Shown piece after piece: positions 26,460 through 34,633 of a stretch of 64,000 nucleotides of DNA; position 1 is the first letter of the stretch; the number at the start of each line of letters is the position of its first letter. The stretch comes from Lysobacteraceae bacterium PS02340 (GTDB taxonomy: Bacteria; Pseudomonadota; Gammaproteobacteria; Xanthomonadales; Xanthomonadaceae). The stretch lies in contig JASCOC010000009.1 in assembly GCA_029959605.1 (NCBI GenBank), forward strand, positions 1 through 64,000, in the 5' to 3' direction. The position numbers and the translations under genes are program-made. The notes beneath the pieces were generated by a model. The model was not told the origin of the DNA and searched no databases. It was given only the letters and a program-made list of their open reading frames with translations.

Positions 26460-27011
26460 ATGAACAGCACGATCCGACTTCCGATACTCGCGGCCGCCGC
26501 CGCGACCCTGCTTGCCGGTTGCGCCAGCGGGCCCCGTCCCGCCGCGCAGACCGCGCCACCCGCCGTCACCGCGATCACCAGCACCGGCACCGCCCAGGGC
26601 GCGATCGCCAATCTCGCATCCGCGTCCGGCTCGCTGGTCAGCGGACGCGTGGTGCTGACGCCCGATGCCGGCGGCGTGCGCGTGCGCGGCGAGGTCGGTG
26701 GCCTGGTGCGCAACGGCACCCACAACCTGCGCCTGCACACGCGCGGCGACTGCAGCGCGGTCGATGCGATCAGCGCCGGTCCCGAGTTCGACGCGCAGGC
26801 GGGTGTGCCGTCGCGGCAACCGGATTCCGGCGAACGCGGCCGTATCGTCGCCAACGGCAGTGGCGTTGCCACCCTCGATCTGCTGCTGCCCGGCGCCGTG
26901 CTCGGCGGCGGCGCGGCCAATGACATCGTCGGCCGCGCGCTGCTGATCCTCGGAGCGACGCCCGGCGCGATCAGCGCCCGCGTCGCCTGCGGCACCGTCC
27001 AGGTCCAGTGA
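26460..27011 (+). CDS. SodC-like lipoprotein lacking most metal ligands
   Basis: A 183-residue paralogue of the next gene. It begins with a lipoprotein signal (LAAAAATLLAGC) and keeps the Cu/Zn superoxide dismutase fold frame (GGLVRNGTHNLRLHTRGDCSAVD and RVACGTVQVQ). The first copper His of FHVHE is Arg here. The zinc-loop His residues (GGHFNP, DHG, AHHAGD) and the late His of VIVHKD are also missing. It should not be an active dismutase. ATG 26460 has AAGGTGG upstream. It may be a structural or metal-chaperone-like relic of a duplication. Confidence 0.7.
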   Translation: MNSTIRLPILAAAAATLLAGCASGPRPAAQTAPPAVTAITSTGTAQGAIANLASASGSLVSGRVVLTPDAGGVRVRGEVGGLVRNGTHNLRLHTRGDCSAVDAISAGPEFDAQAGVPSRQPDSGERGRIVANGSGVATLDLLLPGAVLGGGAANDIVGRALLILGATPGAISARVACGTVQVQ

Positions 27012-27112
27012 GCGGCCGTGGCGCACTCACGCGGCCCAGACCCGGCCGCGGGGATGCTGCCCGCTGCGTCACCGCGCGCCCGCCGCGCCCCACCCGATTC
27101 GAGGAGAGCTCC

Positions 27113-27745
27113 ATGCGCACCCATACATTCCTGATGCCGATCCCCGCCGCGCTGGCCCTCGCGCTGGCCGCCTGCGGCGGCGGTGCCGACAATGCGAACA
27201 CCGGCGACAACGCCGCAGCCGAAGCCGACCGCGCCGCCGAAACCACCGCCGCGACCCCGCCCGCAGCAGCGCCTGCGCCGGACGCGATGGCCGCTGCGAC
27301 CGCCATGGCCACGCTGCAGCCGACCGCCGGCAACCAGACCGCAGGCGAACTGCGCTTTGCCGTCGTCAACGGTCGCATCGAGGTCACCGGCACCGTGACG
27401 GGCCTGCCGGCCGGCGGTACCCACGGTTTCCACGTGCACGAGACCGGCGATTGCAGCGCGCCGGACGGCAGCAGCGCCGGTGGTCACTTCAATCCGGGCA
27501 GCACCGATCACGGCCGCGTCGGCCAGGGCGCCCACCACGCCGGTGACAGCGACAACATCACCGCCGGCACCGACGGCACGGCCCAGGTCAGCGGCTGGCT
27601 CGAAGGCGCGACGATCGGCGGCGGTGGCGCCGACGACATCGTCGGCAAGGGCGTGATCGTTCACAAGGATGCCGACGACTACAAGACGCAGCCGACCGGC
27701 AATGCCGGCGACCGTCTGGCGTGCGGTGTGATCCAGGCAGGCTGA
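27113..27745 (+). CDS. sodC: Cu/Zn superoxide dismutase lipoprotein
   Basis: 210 residues. A lipoprotein signal ends LALAACGG, and an Ala/Pro-rich linker of about 50 residues follows. The SodC domain has all expected ligands: HGFHVHETGDC (two Cu His), GGHFNPGSTDHG, AHHAGD with bridging and zinc ligands, and VIVHKDADDY. The disulfide pair is Cys in GDCSAPD and LACGVI. It converts superoxide to peroxide and oxygen at the cell envelope. The start is ATG 27113 with GAGGAGA upstream. A strong hairpin terminator follows. Confidence 0.92.
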   Translation: MRTHTFLMPIPAALALALAACGGGADNANTGDNAAAEADRAAETTAATPPAAAPAPDAMAAATAMATLQPTAGNQTAGELRFAVVNGRIEVTGTVTGLPAGGTHGFHVHETGDCSAPDGSSAGGHFNPGSTDHGRVGQGAHHAGDSDNITAGTDGTAQVSGWLEGATIGGGGADDIVGKGVIVHKDADDYKTQPTGNAGDRLACGVIQAG

Positions 27746-27780
27746 GCACCGGCGCAACTGCGCCCTGAAGCAAGATCCGG

Positions 27781-27818
27781 CGCCCGTCTCCTGCTGCAGG
27801 AGGCGGGCGTTTTCTTTT
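27781..27818 (+). terminator. Rho-independent terminator after sodC
   Basis: GC-rich stem of about 13 bp (CGCCCGTCTCCTG pairing with the strand ending GGAGGCGGGCG, one mismatch) and then TTTTCTTTT. Confidence 0.9.
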
Positions 27819-27849
27819 GGGTCGTCGCGCGTCGGATGCCGCGGCGGCG

Positions 27850-28130
27850 TCAGCCCTCACCCAATCCCCGCTCCGCGCCCCCGCCCTCGCGTCATCGCGA
27901 GGGCGTTCGTCGACACGCGAGCCAGTGGCTCGCAAGCGTGCCTTCTCACCCCAGAGGGAGAGGGCTCAAAACGTCGCGATGAAGGGTCAGCGCGCAATCG
28001 GACGCAGGCGACCCAAGCGCCTCTCCCTCCGAGAGAGGCCGACGCGCGTTGCGCGTCGGGTGAGGGCTGGGGCGTTACCACTGTCCCGCCTACCAGGGCG
28101 AACCGGTACAGCAACGGAGCGCCCGACCGA
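27850..28130. repeat. Mosaic of intergenic palindromes
   Basis: A 280-bp gene-free patch holding several hairpins. CCCTCGCG-tcat-CGCGAGGG is at 27884-27903, a GAGCC/GGCTC stem is near 27920, and GACGCGCG with CGCGTC is at 28041-28057. The outer strings AGCCCTCACCC (near 27852) and GGGTGAGGGCT (28058-28068) are inverted copies of each other. It resembles the dispersed extragenic repeats seen at 2127 and 2261. Confidence 0.6.
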
Positions 28131-28138
28131 ATCCAACT

Positions 28139-29038
28139 TCAGCGCAACGCCCCCGCCGGATCCTGCCCGGGCGCCACGTGCACGAACACCACCGGCACGC
28201 CGTGCGCCTGCAGCACCGCGGACAACTGCCGCTGGCGCGCCTCGTACATCGCGAACCCTTTCGCCAGCCGCTCGTCGTCGGACTCGCCCGCCGCGCACCG
28301 GCGACGCCAGTCGTCGGGCGCGAGCATCGCGATCCGCACGTCGCCGTCCACATGCCGCAGCAGCGGCTCCGGCGGTGCGTCGAGCCAGGCTTCGGACTCC
28401 GGCGCGAGCAGCGCGGTTTCCAGCACGTCCCACAGCGGGTCGAGACCCTGGTTGCGGTACTGCAGCGCGGTCATCGCCAGCAGGTCGTGCAGCGTGAGAT
28501 AGCGCGCGTGTTCGATGCGCGCGCCGAAGGCCTCCTGCGCGCACAGGGCGGTGTCAGCCTGGGCCATGCCCAGGTCGAGCAGCATCGATTCCATATGCGC
28601 CGCGACGGCTTCGGTCGCGGCGGGTTCGCCGACGAACAGATACGGCAGCACGCGCAGGCGGCCGCCCGCGAGTTGCGGGTCGGACTGGAACGGCAGTGGC
28701 ACCGCGCCGCTGGCATCGGCGCCGAAGGCGATGATGCGCGGGCCCTGTCCGGCCTGCGGCGCGCGGACGCGCAGCTCGTCGAGACGGCGGTGCACCGGCC
28801 AGCCCGGACGCAGCAGTTCGGCGGGATCGAAGTGGGCGGCGGCGAACGACAGGTCGAGATCGCGCACCCCCGGCACCAGCGCGCCGAGGTCGCGGCCCAG
28901 CAGCTTGGCGAGCTCGCCCGCGGCCTGCTGGCCGAGCGCGCCGCGCGCGGGCGTGGAGTCGTCGCTCAACTCGAGGGCGAGCACGCCGAGCACCTGCGGG
29001 GCGGGAATTTGTCGGGAAATGTCGGGATCTGCGGTCAT
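28139..29038 (-). CDS. Conserved hypothetical protein, 299 aa
   Basis: Soluble protein starting MTADPDISRQIPAPQVLGVL, without signal peptide or helix. The middle holds conserved-looking motifs (HFDPAELLRPGWPVH, RIIAFGADASGAVPLPFQ, LPYLFVGEP). The C-terminal part has acid-rich helices and ends near VPVVFVHVAPGQDP. No enzymatic signature seen. It is divergent from the fadI-type gene across about 90 bp. ATG 29038 preferred over 29065. Function unknown. Confidence 0.6.
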   Translation of the reverse strand: MTADPDISRQIPAPQVLGVLALELSDDSTPARGALGQQAAGELAKLLGRDLGALVPGVRDLDLSFAAAHFDPAELLRPGWPVHRRLDELRVRAPQAGQGPRIIAFGADASGAVPLPFQSDPQLAGGRLRVLPYLFVGEPAATEAVAAHMESMLLDLGMAQADTALCAQEAFGARIEHARYLTLHDLLAMTALQYRNQGLDPLWDVLETALLAPESEAWLDAPPEPLLRHVDGDVRIAMLAPDDWRRRCAAGESDDERLAKGFAMYEARQRQLSAVLQAHGVPVVFVHVAPGQDPAGALR

Positions 29039-29130
29039 TGGCCGTGCACATGGGCGGCGATACACTCGTTCACATTATGCCCGTCCCGCGTCAGGGACAG
29101 TCTCACGCAGGTTCTGTCGAGGTCATTCCG

Positions 29131-30408
29131 ATGCTGCTAGGTCGTCCCGTCGCCGTGCTCGGCGGCGTTCGTATTCCGTTCTGCCGCCAGAACACCGCCT
29201 ATGCGGACGTCGGAAATCTCGGGATGTCGGTGCGCACACTCGGGGCCCTGGTCGAGAAGTTCGGCCTGCACGGCCAGCAGCTCGGCGAAGTCGCGATGGG
29301 CGCGGTGATCAAGCATTCCAGCGACTGGAATCTGGGCCGCGAGGCCGCGCTGTCGTCGGGCCTGTCGCCGCTGACGCCGGGCATCACCCTGCAGCGCGCC
29401 TGCGGCACGTCGCTGGATTCGATCATCACGATCGGCAACAAGATCGCCGCCGGCCAGATCGAATCGGGCATCGGTGGCGGGTCGGACACCACCTCGGACG
29501 TGCCGATCGTCTACGGCCGCGCGCTGCGTCGCCGTCTGCTGGCCGCGAATGCGGCGAAGACGCCGAAGGACAAGCTGGCCGCGTTCAAAGGCTTCCGCCT
29601 GCGCGAGCTCAAGCCGGATTTCCCGGGCGTCGCCGAGCCGCGCACCGGCAAGTCGATGGGCGAGCACTGCGAGGACATGGCGAAGGAGTGGAACATCGCG
29701 CGCGATTCGCAGGACGAACTCGCCGTCGCCTCGCACCACAAACTCGCGGCCGCCTACGAGCGCGGTTTCTTCGACGATCTGGTGGTGAGTTTCCGCGGCG
29801 TCTCGCGCGACAACATCTTGCGGCCCGACACCTCGCTGGCGAAGCTGGCGACGCTCAAACCGGCGTTCGACAAGACCTCCGGCCGCGGCACGCTGACCGC
29901 CGCGAATTCGACGCCGCTGACCGATGGCGCCTCCGCGTGTCTGCTGGCCAGCGACGAATGGGCCGCGGCGCACGGGCATGACGTGCTGTGCCATATCCGC
30001 GACGCACACGTGTCGGCCGTCGATTTCGTGCACGGCGAGGGCCTGCTGATGGCGCCGACCGTCGCCGTGGCCGAAATGCTCGCGCGCAACAATCTCACGC
30101 TGCAGGATTTCGACATCTACGAGATCCATGAGGCGTTCGCTGCGCAGGTGCTGTGCACGCTGCGCGCGTGGGAGAGCGAGGACTACTGCCGCACGCGCCT
30201 CGGTCTCGACGCGCCGCTCGGCCGCATCGATCCGGCGAAGCTCAATCCGGTCGGCTCGTCGCTCGCCGCGGGTCACCCGTTCGCGGCGACCGGCGCGCGC
30301 GTCGTCGCCACGGCTGCGAAGCAGCTGAAGGAACGCGGCGGTGGCCGCGCGCTGATCTCGATCTGCACCGCCGGTGGCATGGGCGTCGTCGCGATCCTCG
30401 AACGCTGA
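29131..30408 (+). CDS. fadI: Acetyl-CoA C-acyltransferase, FadI type
   Basis: Thiolase of about 425 aa that releases acetyl-CoA in the last step of beta-oxidation. Nucleophile Cys is in LQRACGTSLDS. The His of EIHEAFAAQ, the GHPFAATGAR loop and the second catalytic Cys in ISICTAGGMG are all present. GEHCEDMAKEWNI and NPVGSSLAAGHPFAATGAR match FadI rather than FadA. ATG 29131 has GAGG at 8 nt; the open frame extends to 29038. No FadJ-like partner is adjacent. Standalone gene followed by a lipoprotein gene. Confidence 0.88.
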   Translation: MLLGRPVAVLGGVRIPFCRQNTAYADVGNLGMSVRTLGALVEKFGLHGQQLGEVAMGAVIKHSSDWNLGREAALSSGLSPLTPGITLQRACGTSLDSIITIGNKIAAGQIESGIGGGSDTTSDVPIVYGRALRRRLLAANAAKTPKDKLAAFKGFRLRELKPDFPGVAEPRTGKSMGEHCEDMAKEWNIARDSQDELAVASHHKLAAAYERGFFDDLVVSFRGVSRDNILRPDTSLAKLATLKPAFDKTSGRGTLTAANSTPLTDGASACLLASDEWAAAHGHDVLCHIRDAHVSAVDFVHGEGLLMAPTVAVAEMLARNNLTLQDFDIYEIHEAFAAQVLCTLRAWESEDYCRTRLGLDAPLGRIDPAKLNPVGSSLAAGHPFAATGARVVATAAKQLKERGGGRALISICTAGGMGVVAILER

Positions 30409-30425
30409 TCGCAGGGAGCGTCGTC

Positions 30426-31001
30426 ATGTCCGTGTTCCGTACTTCGGGCCGCCTCGGCCTGCTCGCCGTCGCCGTGTGCGCGCTTGCCGCATGCGGCAAG
30501 GACGACGCGGACGCAGTGCCACCGCCGAGCGCGTCGGGTCCGCAGCTGGTCTCGGCGCCGCCGCCGCGTGATGCCTTGCCGGACTGTCCGCGCCTGGCAT
30601 CGACGCTCGGCGACATGGTTGCCGGTCTCGAGGCCGTCGACGACGCCGGCACCCGCCAGGACGCGCCCGAGAGCTACGGCATCAGCTGCGCCTGGCGTTC
30701 GCCCGGCGACGGCGCGGCGATCGGCGCGATCGTCATCGTCGACAACGAGCCGCTGACGGCGCAGGACATGCAGCGCGCCGGCATGTACGTCGAGGATCCG
30801 CGCGTGGCCGCGCTGGGTGGCTTCGTCGCGATTCCCGACGCGCTGCTCGATGGCAATGCACCGCTCGGCCCGGTCGGCCCGCAGGTCATCGTCGGGCCCG
30901 TCACGGTCACGCTGGCGAGCAACGGCCGTGGACGTGCGGCGGACATCACCCTCGACCAGGCGGTCGATGGCGCGGTGGCGGTGCACCGTTCGATGCGTTG
31001 A
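30426..31001 (+). CDS. Hypothetical lipoprotein, 191 aa
   Basis: Lipoprotein signal ending VCALAACGKDD. A Pro-rich linker is followed by a domain with two cysteines (LPDCPRL and GISCAWRSP) that could form a disulfide. No known family recognised. It starts 18 bp after the fadI stop with GCAGGGAG upstream, so it may share the message. Probably outer-membrane anchored in the periplasm. Confidence 0.65.
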   Translation: MSVFRTSGRLGLLAVAVCALAACGKDDADAVPPPSASGPQLVSAPPPRDALPDCPRLASTLGDMVAGLEAVDDAGTRQDAPESYGISCAWRSPGDGAAIGAIVIVDNEPLTAQDMQRAGMYVEDPRVAALGGFVAIPDALLDGNAPLGPVGPQVIVGPVTVTLASNGRGRAADITLDQAVDGAVAVHRSMR

Positions 31002-31078
31002 GGATGGGGCGCGGTCCTCGGCGTGCCGTCGGCGTCGCGGGTGAGCCGCCTTTCGATTACTGCGGCGGTCGGCTTGCT

Positions 31079-31279
31079 TCAAATGCACTCGCTGACGCGC
31101 TCGACCACGGTTGCCTTGAACTGCTGACGCGGTGCGGCCGAGCCATCTGCTGAGGCGCCCACCAGTCGCAGATACATCTGGTGGAACACCTTGGACCAAG
31201 GGCCGGGGTGTTCGCTTTTCGACTGCAAGAAGTGGTGTTCGTGCCCGCTGACGCACGCGTCAGCCGGACACGCCCGAGC
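31079..31279 (-). pseudogene. Possible coding remnant after hemY, same frame
   Basis: Directly after the hemY stop the same frame stays open for 66 codons and reads like real protein. It includes GHEHHFLQSKSEHPGPWSK and VFHQMYLRLVGASADGSA, and ends VERVSECI. It has no good start codon. It may be the tail of a degenerated gene. Family not recognised; the rest of the 31002-31279 gap shows nothing else. Confidence 0.25.
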
Positions 31280-32566
31280 TCAGAACCGATCCGTCGGATG
31301 CGGCGGCGCATCGCCGTGCACGTACGGCAGGCCGTGCGCATCACGCGTCTCGGGTTCGATCAGATCGTCGCGCGCTGCGAGCGGCGTTGCCGGCGGAAGC
31401 GCGACCACCGGCTCGTTGCGGGCGGCGCGCAGCGCATTCGCGTAACACAGACGCGCGTTGCGATCGTCACCTTCGGCCGCATACGCATCACCCATCTGCA
31501 CCCAGGCATCGCTGCCGGCGCCCTGGTCGATCGCGCGCTGCAGATAGTCGCGCGCGTTCGGCCAGTCGCGCTGCATGTGGTGCAGGCGCGCGAGGCCGAG
31601 CATCACGCCGGGGCTCGACGGATGCGCGTTGAGCCAGCGCTCCATGCGCGACTGGCGATGTGCGGCGTCGCCGACCTCCAGCGATGCGTAACGCGCGGCG
31701 ACACGCTCGTCCCAGCGCGCATCGAGCGAGGTTTCCAGGCTCTTGAGCGCAGCGTCGTGCCAGCCCAGCGCGACCGCGCGATCGGCATAGGCCAGCACCA
31801 CCGGCGTCTCGGTGCGGATGTGCTTGGGCAGCGCTTCCCAGCGCTCGGCGAGCAGGTTGGCATCGGCCGCTTCGTGCAGCGATGCGGCGGCCCAGCGGAT
31901 CTCGCGGAGTTCCAGCTGCGCTTCCGGCAACGCGTTCTGGCGACGCAGTGCGCCGAGCAGGCCATAGGCTTCTGCGGCATGGCCGGTCATCGCCCAGGCA
32001 TCGGCGCGCAGCGCGAGACCGCGCGGCGGCAGCGGCTGCGCGGCCGGTGCATCGAGTGCGGTCAGCGCATCGATCGGCCGTTCGTCGACGAGGGCGAGTT
32101 CGGCCAGCGCGATCGCGCGCGTCGCCGGGTGGCGGTCACCGAACCTGTCGAGATGGGCACGTGCACCGGCATCGTCGCCGCGGCCGATCGCCGCCTGGGT
32201 CGCGGCGATACGCGCGGCGGGCTCGTAGTGCGGGTTCTCGTCGGCGGACTGCGCCAGCAGCTTTTCGGCGCGGGCGTAATGGCCCTGATGCAGCGCATCG
32301 AGGCCTTCGCCGACGCGGCTCTGCGCCTTAGTCTCGCGGTAGCGCCCCCAGCTGCGGAACGGCAGCAGGATCAGCGTGATCACCAGCCAGACGACGACCA
32401 TCGCGCCGAGCAGCATCGCGATCGCATTGATGACGGTCGTCGTGTAGTCGACACCGCCGCGGCGGACCAGCACGTAGCCGGGATCACCCGAGAGCAGCAG
32501 TTGCGCGGCCAGGGCGCCGAGGAGGGCGATGACGATCCAGACCAGCAGAGCACGGAGCAGGGACAT
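31280..32566 (-). CDS. hemY: HemY-like TPR membrane protein of heme biosynthesis locus
   Basis: 428 residues. Two N-terminal membrane helices (LLVWIVIALLGALAAQLLL and VINAIAMLLGAMVVVWLVI) carry the conserved GYVLVRRGGVDYTTTV between them. Long TPR-like helical repeats follow. This is the gamma-proteobacterial HemY family, found downstream of hemD and thought to act in heme synthesis; it is unrelated to protoporphyrinogen oxidase HemY. It lies 85 bp downstream of hemD, and the hemX gene that usually stands between them is absent. Confidence 0.85.
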   Translation of the reverse strand: MSLLRALLVWIVIALLGALAAQLLLSGDPGYVLVRRGGVDYTTTVINAIAMLLGAMVVVWLVITLILLPFRSWGRYRETKAQSRVGEGLDALHQGHYARAEKLLAQSADENPHYEPAARIAATQAAIGRGDDAGARAHLDRFGDRHPATRAIALAELALVDERPIDALTALDAPAAQPLPPRGLALRADAWAMTGHAAEAYGLLGALRRQNALPEAQLELREIRWAAASLHEAADANLLAERWEALPKHIRTETPVVLAYADRAVALGWHDAALKSLETSLDARWDERVAARYASLEVGDAAHRQSRMERWLNAHPSSPGVMLGLARLHHMQRDWPNARDYLQRAIDQGAGSDAWVQMGDAYAAEGDDRNARLCYANALRAARNEPVVALPPATPLAARDDLIEPETRDAHGLPYVHGDAPPHPTDRF

Positions 32567-32651
32567 GGCGGAATTCCGGATGGCGCAGGGGATAGATCGC
32601 TACGGTGCCAGAGCCCGTCGTGACGGGCCCGTCGCGGGTCCGCGCGTCCAT

Positions 32652-33428
32652 TCAGCTGGCTGTGCGCTCCGGCAGAGCTGCCGCCAGCAGCGAAGCCGGG
32701 CGGGCGTCGGTCGCCTGTTCGATATGCGCGAATCCGGCGTCGCGGGCGAGATCGGCGAGGCGCGCGCTGGCGGCGAGCACGCGCGCCTCGCGCAGGCGTG
32801 CGACAGCGTCCGGCGGCAGGGCGTCCAGCGTGCGCCACAGCGCTTCGCCACTGCTGAGCGGCAGCAGCCAAGGCGCCGGTACCGCCAGCAGCCTGGCGAT
32901 ACGCGAGGGTGATGGTGGCGTCGGCACCCGCGCGTAGACATCCGCGCGTCGCAGGTCCGCGCCCGCGTCGGTCAGCGACTGCGCGATCACGCCGCGCCCG
33001 CCCGGCGCAGTGACCAGTCCGACGCTGCGTCCTTTCGGGTTCGCCAGTTCCGGAAGCGCCAGCACACCTTCGCTGTCCATGCGTGCAGGCGCACGAACGC
33101 CGACGATGCCGGCACGTTCGAGGGCCGTTGCCGTCCCCGCGCCGACCGCGAGCCACGACTGCGTGTCGCGCGCGGCGAGTGGCTGCAGCATTGCGGCTTC
33201 CGCGACCGCCGGCGGACTGGTGAAGATCACGACATCGGCGGCGAGTGCGCGGCGCAACGCATCGCGCGTGCCGGCATCGTCGCGCTGTTCGATGCGCCAC
33301 GGCGACAGCGCGAAGGTGCGCGCGCCGAGACGCGCGGCTTCGCGACGCAGGCCTGAATGTGCACCGGCCGGCCGTAGCGAGATGACGTAATATCCCGACA
33401 GATGCGGGAAAGCCGGCGCGGCATGCAT
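32652..33428 (-). CDS. hemD: Uroporphyrinogen-III synthase
   Basis: 258 residues. It cyclises hydroxymethylbilane to uroporphyrinogen III with inversion of ring D. Family features: ISLRPAGAHSGLRREAARLG at the N-terminus, the hinge DVVIFTSPPAV, AVGAGTATALERAGI, and VTAPGGRGVIAQSLTDAGADLRRADVYAR. ATG 33428 is chosen over 33626 because the extra N-terminus overlaps the divergent thioesterase gene. Precedes hemY in a probable operon, and supplies heme that BphO nearby could use. Confidence 0.85.
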   Translation of the reverse strand: MHAAPAFPHLSGYYVISLRPAGAHSGLRREAARLGARTFALSPWRIEQRDDAGTRDALRRALAADVVIFTSPPAVAEAAMLQPLAARDTQSWLAVGAGTATALERAGIVGVRAPARMDSEGVLALPELANPKGRSVGLVTAPGGRGVIAQSLTDAGADLRRADVYARVPTPPSPSRIARLLAVPAPWLLPLSSGEALWRTLDALPPDAVARLREARVLAASARLADLARDAGFAHIEQATDARPASLLAAALPERTAS

Positions 33429-33494
33429 GCGCCAAGCTTGGTGGCTGCGGTGGTGCGGCGCAAGCCGGACGACCCCACCCCCACAGGATTCCGC

Positions 33495-33965
33495 ATGACG
33501 CTCGATGATTCGCTCCGCGCCCTCGAGGCGTATTACGGTTCGATGCCGCCCGTCGCGGCGATGGACGTGTCCGTCGCCGGTTACGACGGCGATTCCCTGC
33601 GCCTGCATGCGCCGCTGTCCTCTCACGTCAACGACAAGGGCTCCGCATTCGGCGGCAGTCTCGTGTCGGTGATGACGCTCGCGGCCTGGGGGCTGGTGAC
33701 GTTGCGCGTGGAGCAGGCAGGTCTCGATGCCGAGGTCTACGTGGCCGATTCCACGGTCCGCTATCGCGCGCCGCTGCTCGGCGATCTCGAGGCCGAGGCC
33801 ACGCTCGACGCGGCCGGCGACTGGTCGACGTTCGCGCGCACGCTGCGCGACCGGGGCCGCGCGCGCGTCGCGCTCACCGCGCGCATCGCATTGCCCGACG
33901 GCAGTACCGCGACCGAAATGCAGGCGCGTTACGTGGCGATCCGGCGGCCGACCGAGAACGCCTGA
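33495..33965 (+). CDS. Hot-dog fold thioesterase-like protein (YiiD C-terminal type)
   Basis: 156 residues matching putative thioesterases of the YiiD-C family. There is an N-terminal LRALEAYYGSMPPVAAMDV, then the hot-dog helix motif NDKGSAFGGSLVSVMTLAAWG and a strand pair VYVADSTVRYRAPLLGDLEAEA. Probably hydrolyses an acyl-CoA or acyl-ACP; substrate unknown. ATG 33495 sits just after ATTCCGC; the frame is open upstream but overlaps the hemD start. Divergent from hemD. Confidence 0.78.
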   Translation: MTLDDSLRALEAYYGSMPPVAAMDVSVAGYDGDSLRLHAPLSSHVNDKGSAFGGSLVSVMTLAAWGLVTLRVEQAGLDAEVYVADSTVRYRAPLLGDLEAEATLDAAGDWSTFARTLRDRGRARVALTARIALPDGSTATEMQARYVAIRRPTENA

Positions 33966-34102
33966 GGTCGCCGCCCGCGACGGCGGATCCGACGTGACAC
34001 CGACCGGTTGCTGACGGCGCGCGCGCCGGCACTTGCGCGCGGGCCCGCCGTTGCCAAGACTCCGCGCTCCTTGTCCGTCTCTGCGATCCCCGGGGTCGTC
34101 CC

Positions 34103-34537
34103 ATGCGCCATCCGTGTATGACCTGTGGGGCCTGTTGCAGTCATTACCGGGTGTCCATGCACTGGATGGACACCGATGCCGCCGGGGGCGTCGTGCCGCA
34201 CGCGCTCACCGAGACCTTCGGTCCGCACCAGGTCGTGATGCGCGGCACCTGGGAATCGAAGCCGCGCTGCCTGGCGCTCGACGCCGACATCGGCACGTCT
34301 TCGCGCTGCACGATCCACGCCATGCGGCCGCAAGCCTGTCGCGATGTACAGGCGTCGTGGGAGTCCGGCGAGGCCAGTCCGCAATGCGATCGCGCGCGCC
34401 TTGCGCACGGATTGCCGGTGCTGCGCGCGGCGGACTGGGCGCCTGCGATCGAGATGGTGCTGGTCGATGCGAACGCGCCGGCGGCGTCGTTCGTTGGAGT
34501 CCCGACTGCACAGGCAGGCATAGCGCCCGGCGTGTAG
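34103..34537 (+). CDS. YkgJ family cysteine-cluster protein
   Basis: 144 residues with the zinc- or iron-binding pattern of YkgJ proteins: CMTCGACCSHYRV near the N-terminus, a middle KPRCLALD, then SSRCTIHAMRPQACRDVQ and a late Cys in SPQCDRARLAHGLP. Cytosolic. Function of the family is unsettled; a metal cluster is likely. Stands alone between the thioesterase gene and the convergent oleB. Confidence 0.82.
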   Translation: MRHPCMTCGACCSHYRVSMHWMDTDAAGGVVPHALTETFGPHQVVMRGTWESKPRCLALDADIGTSSRCTIHAMRPQACRDVQASWESGEASPQCDRARLAHGLPVLRAADWAPAIEMVLVDANAPAASFVGVPTAQAGIAPGV

Positions 34538-34633
34538 GTCCATCCCCGCGAGGCCGCGTCCGGCTGCGCGTGCTTGTCCGGTGGCGATGGGGCGTGTTGC
34601 GCGCCACCCATCTGGCGGAGACGCGCCGACGCC

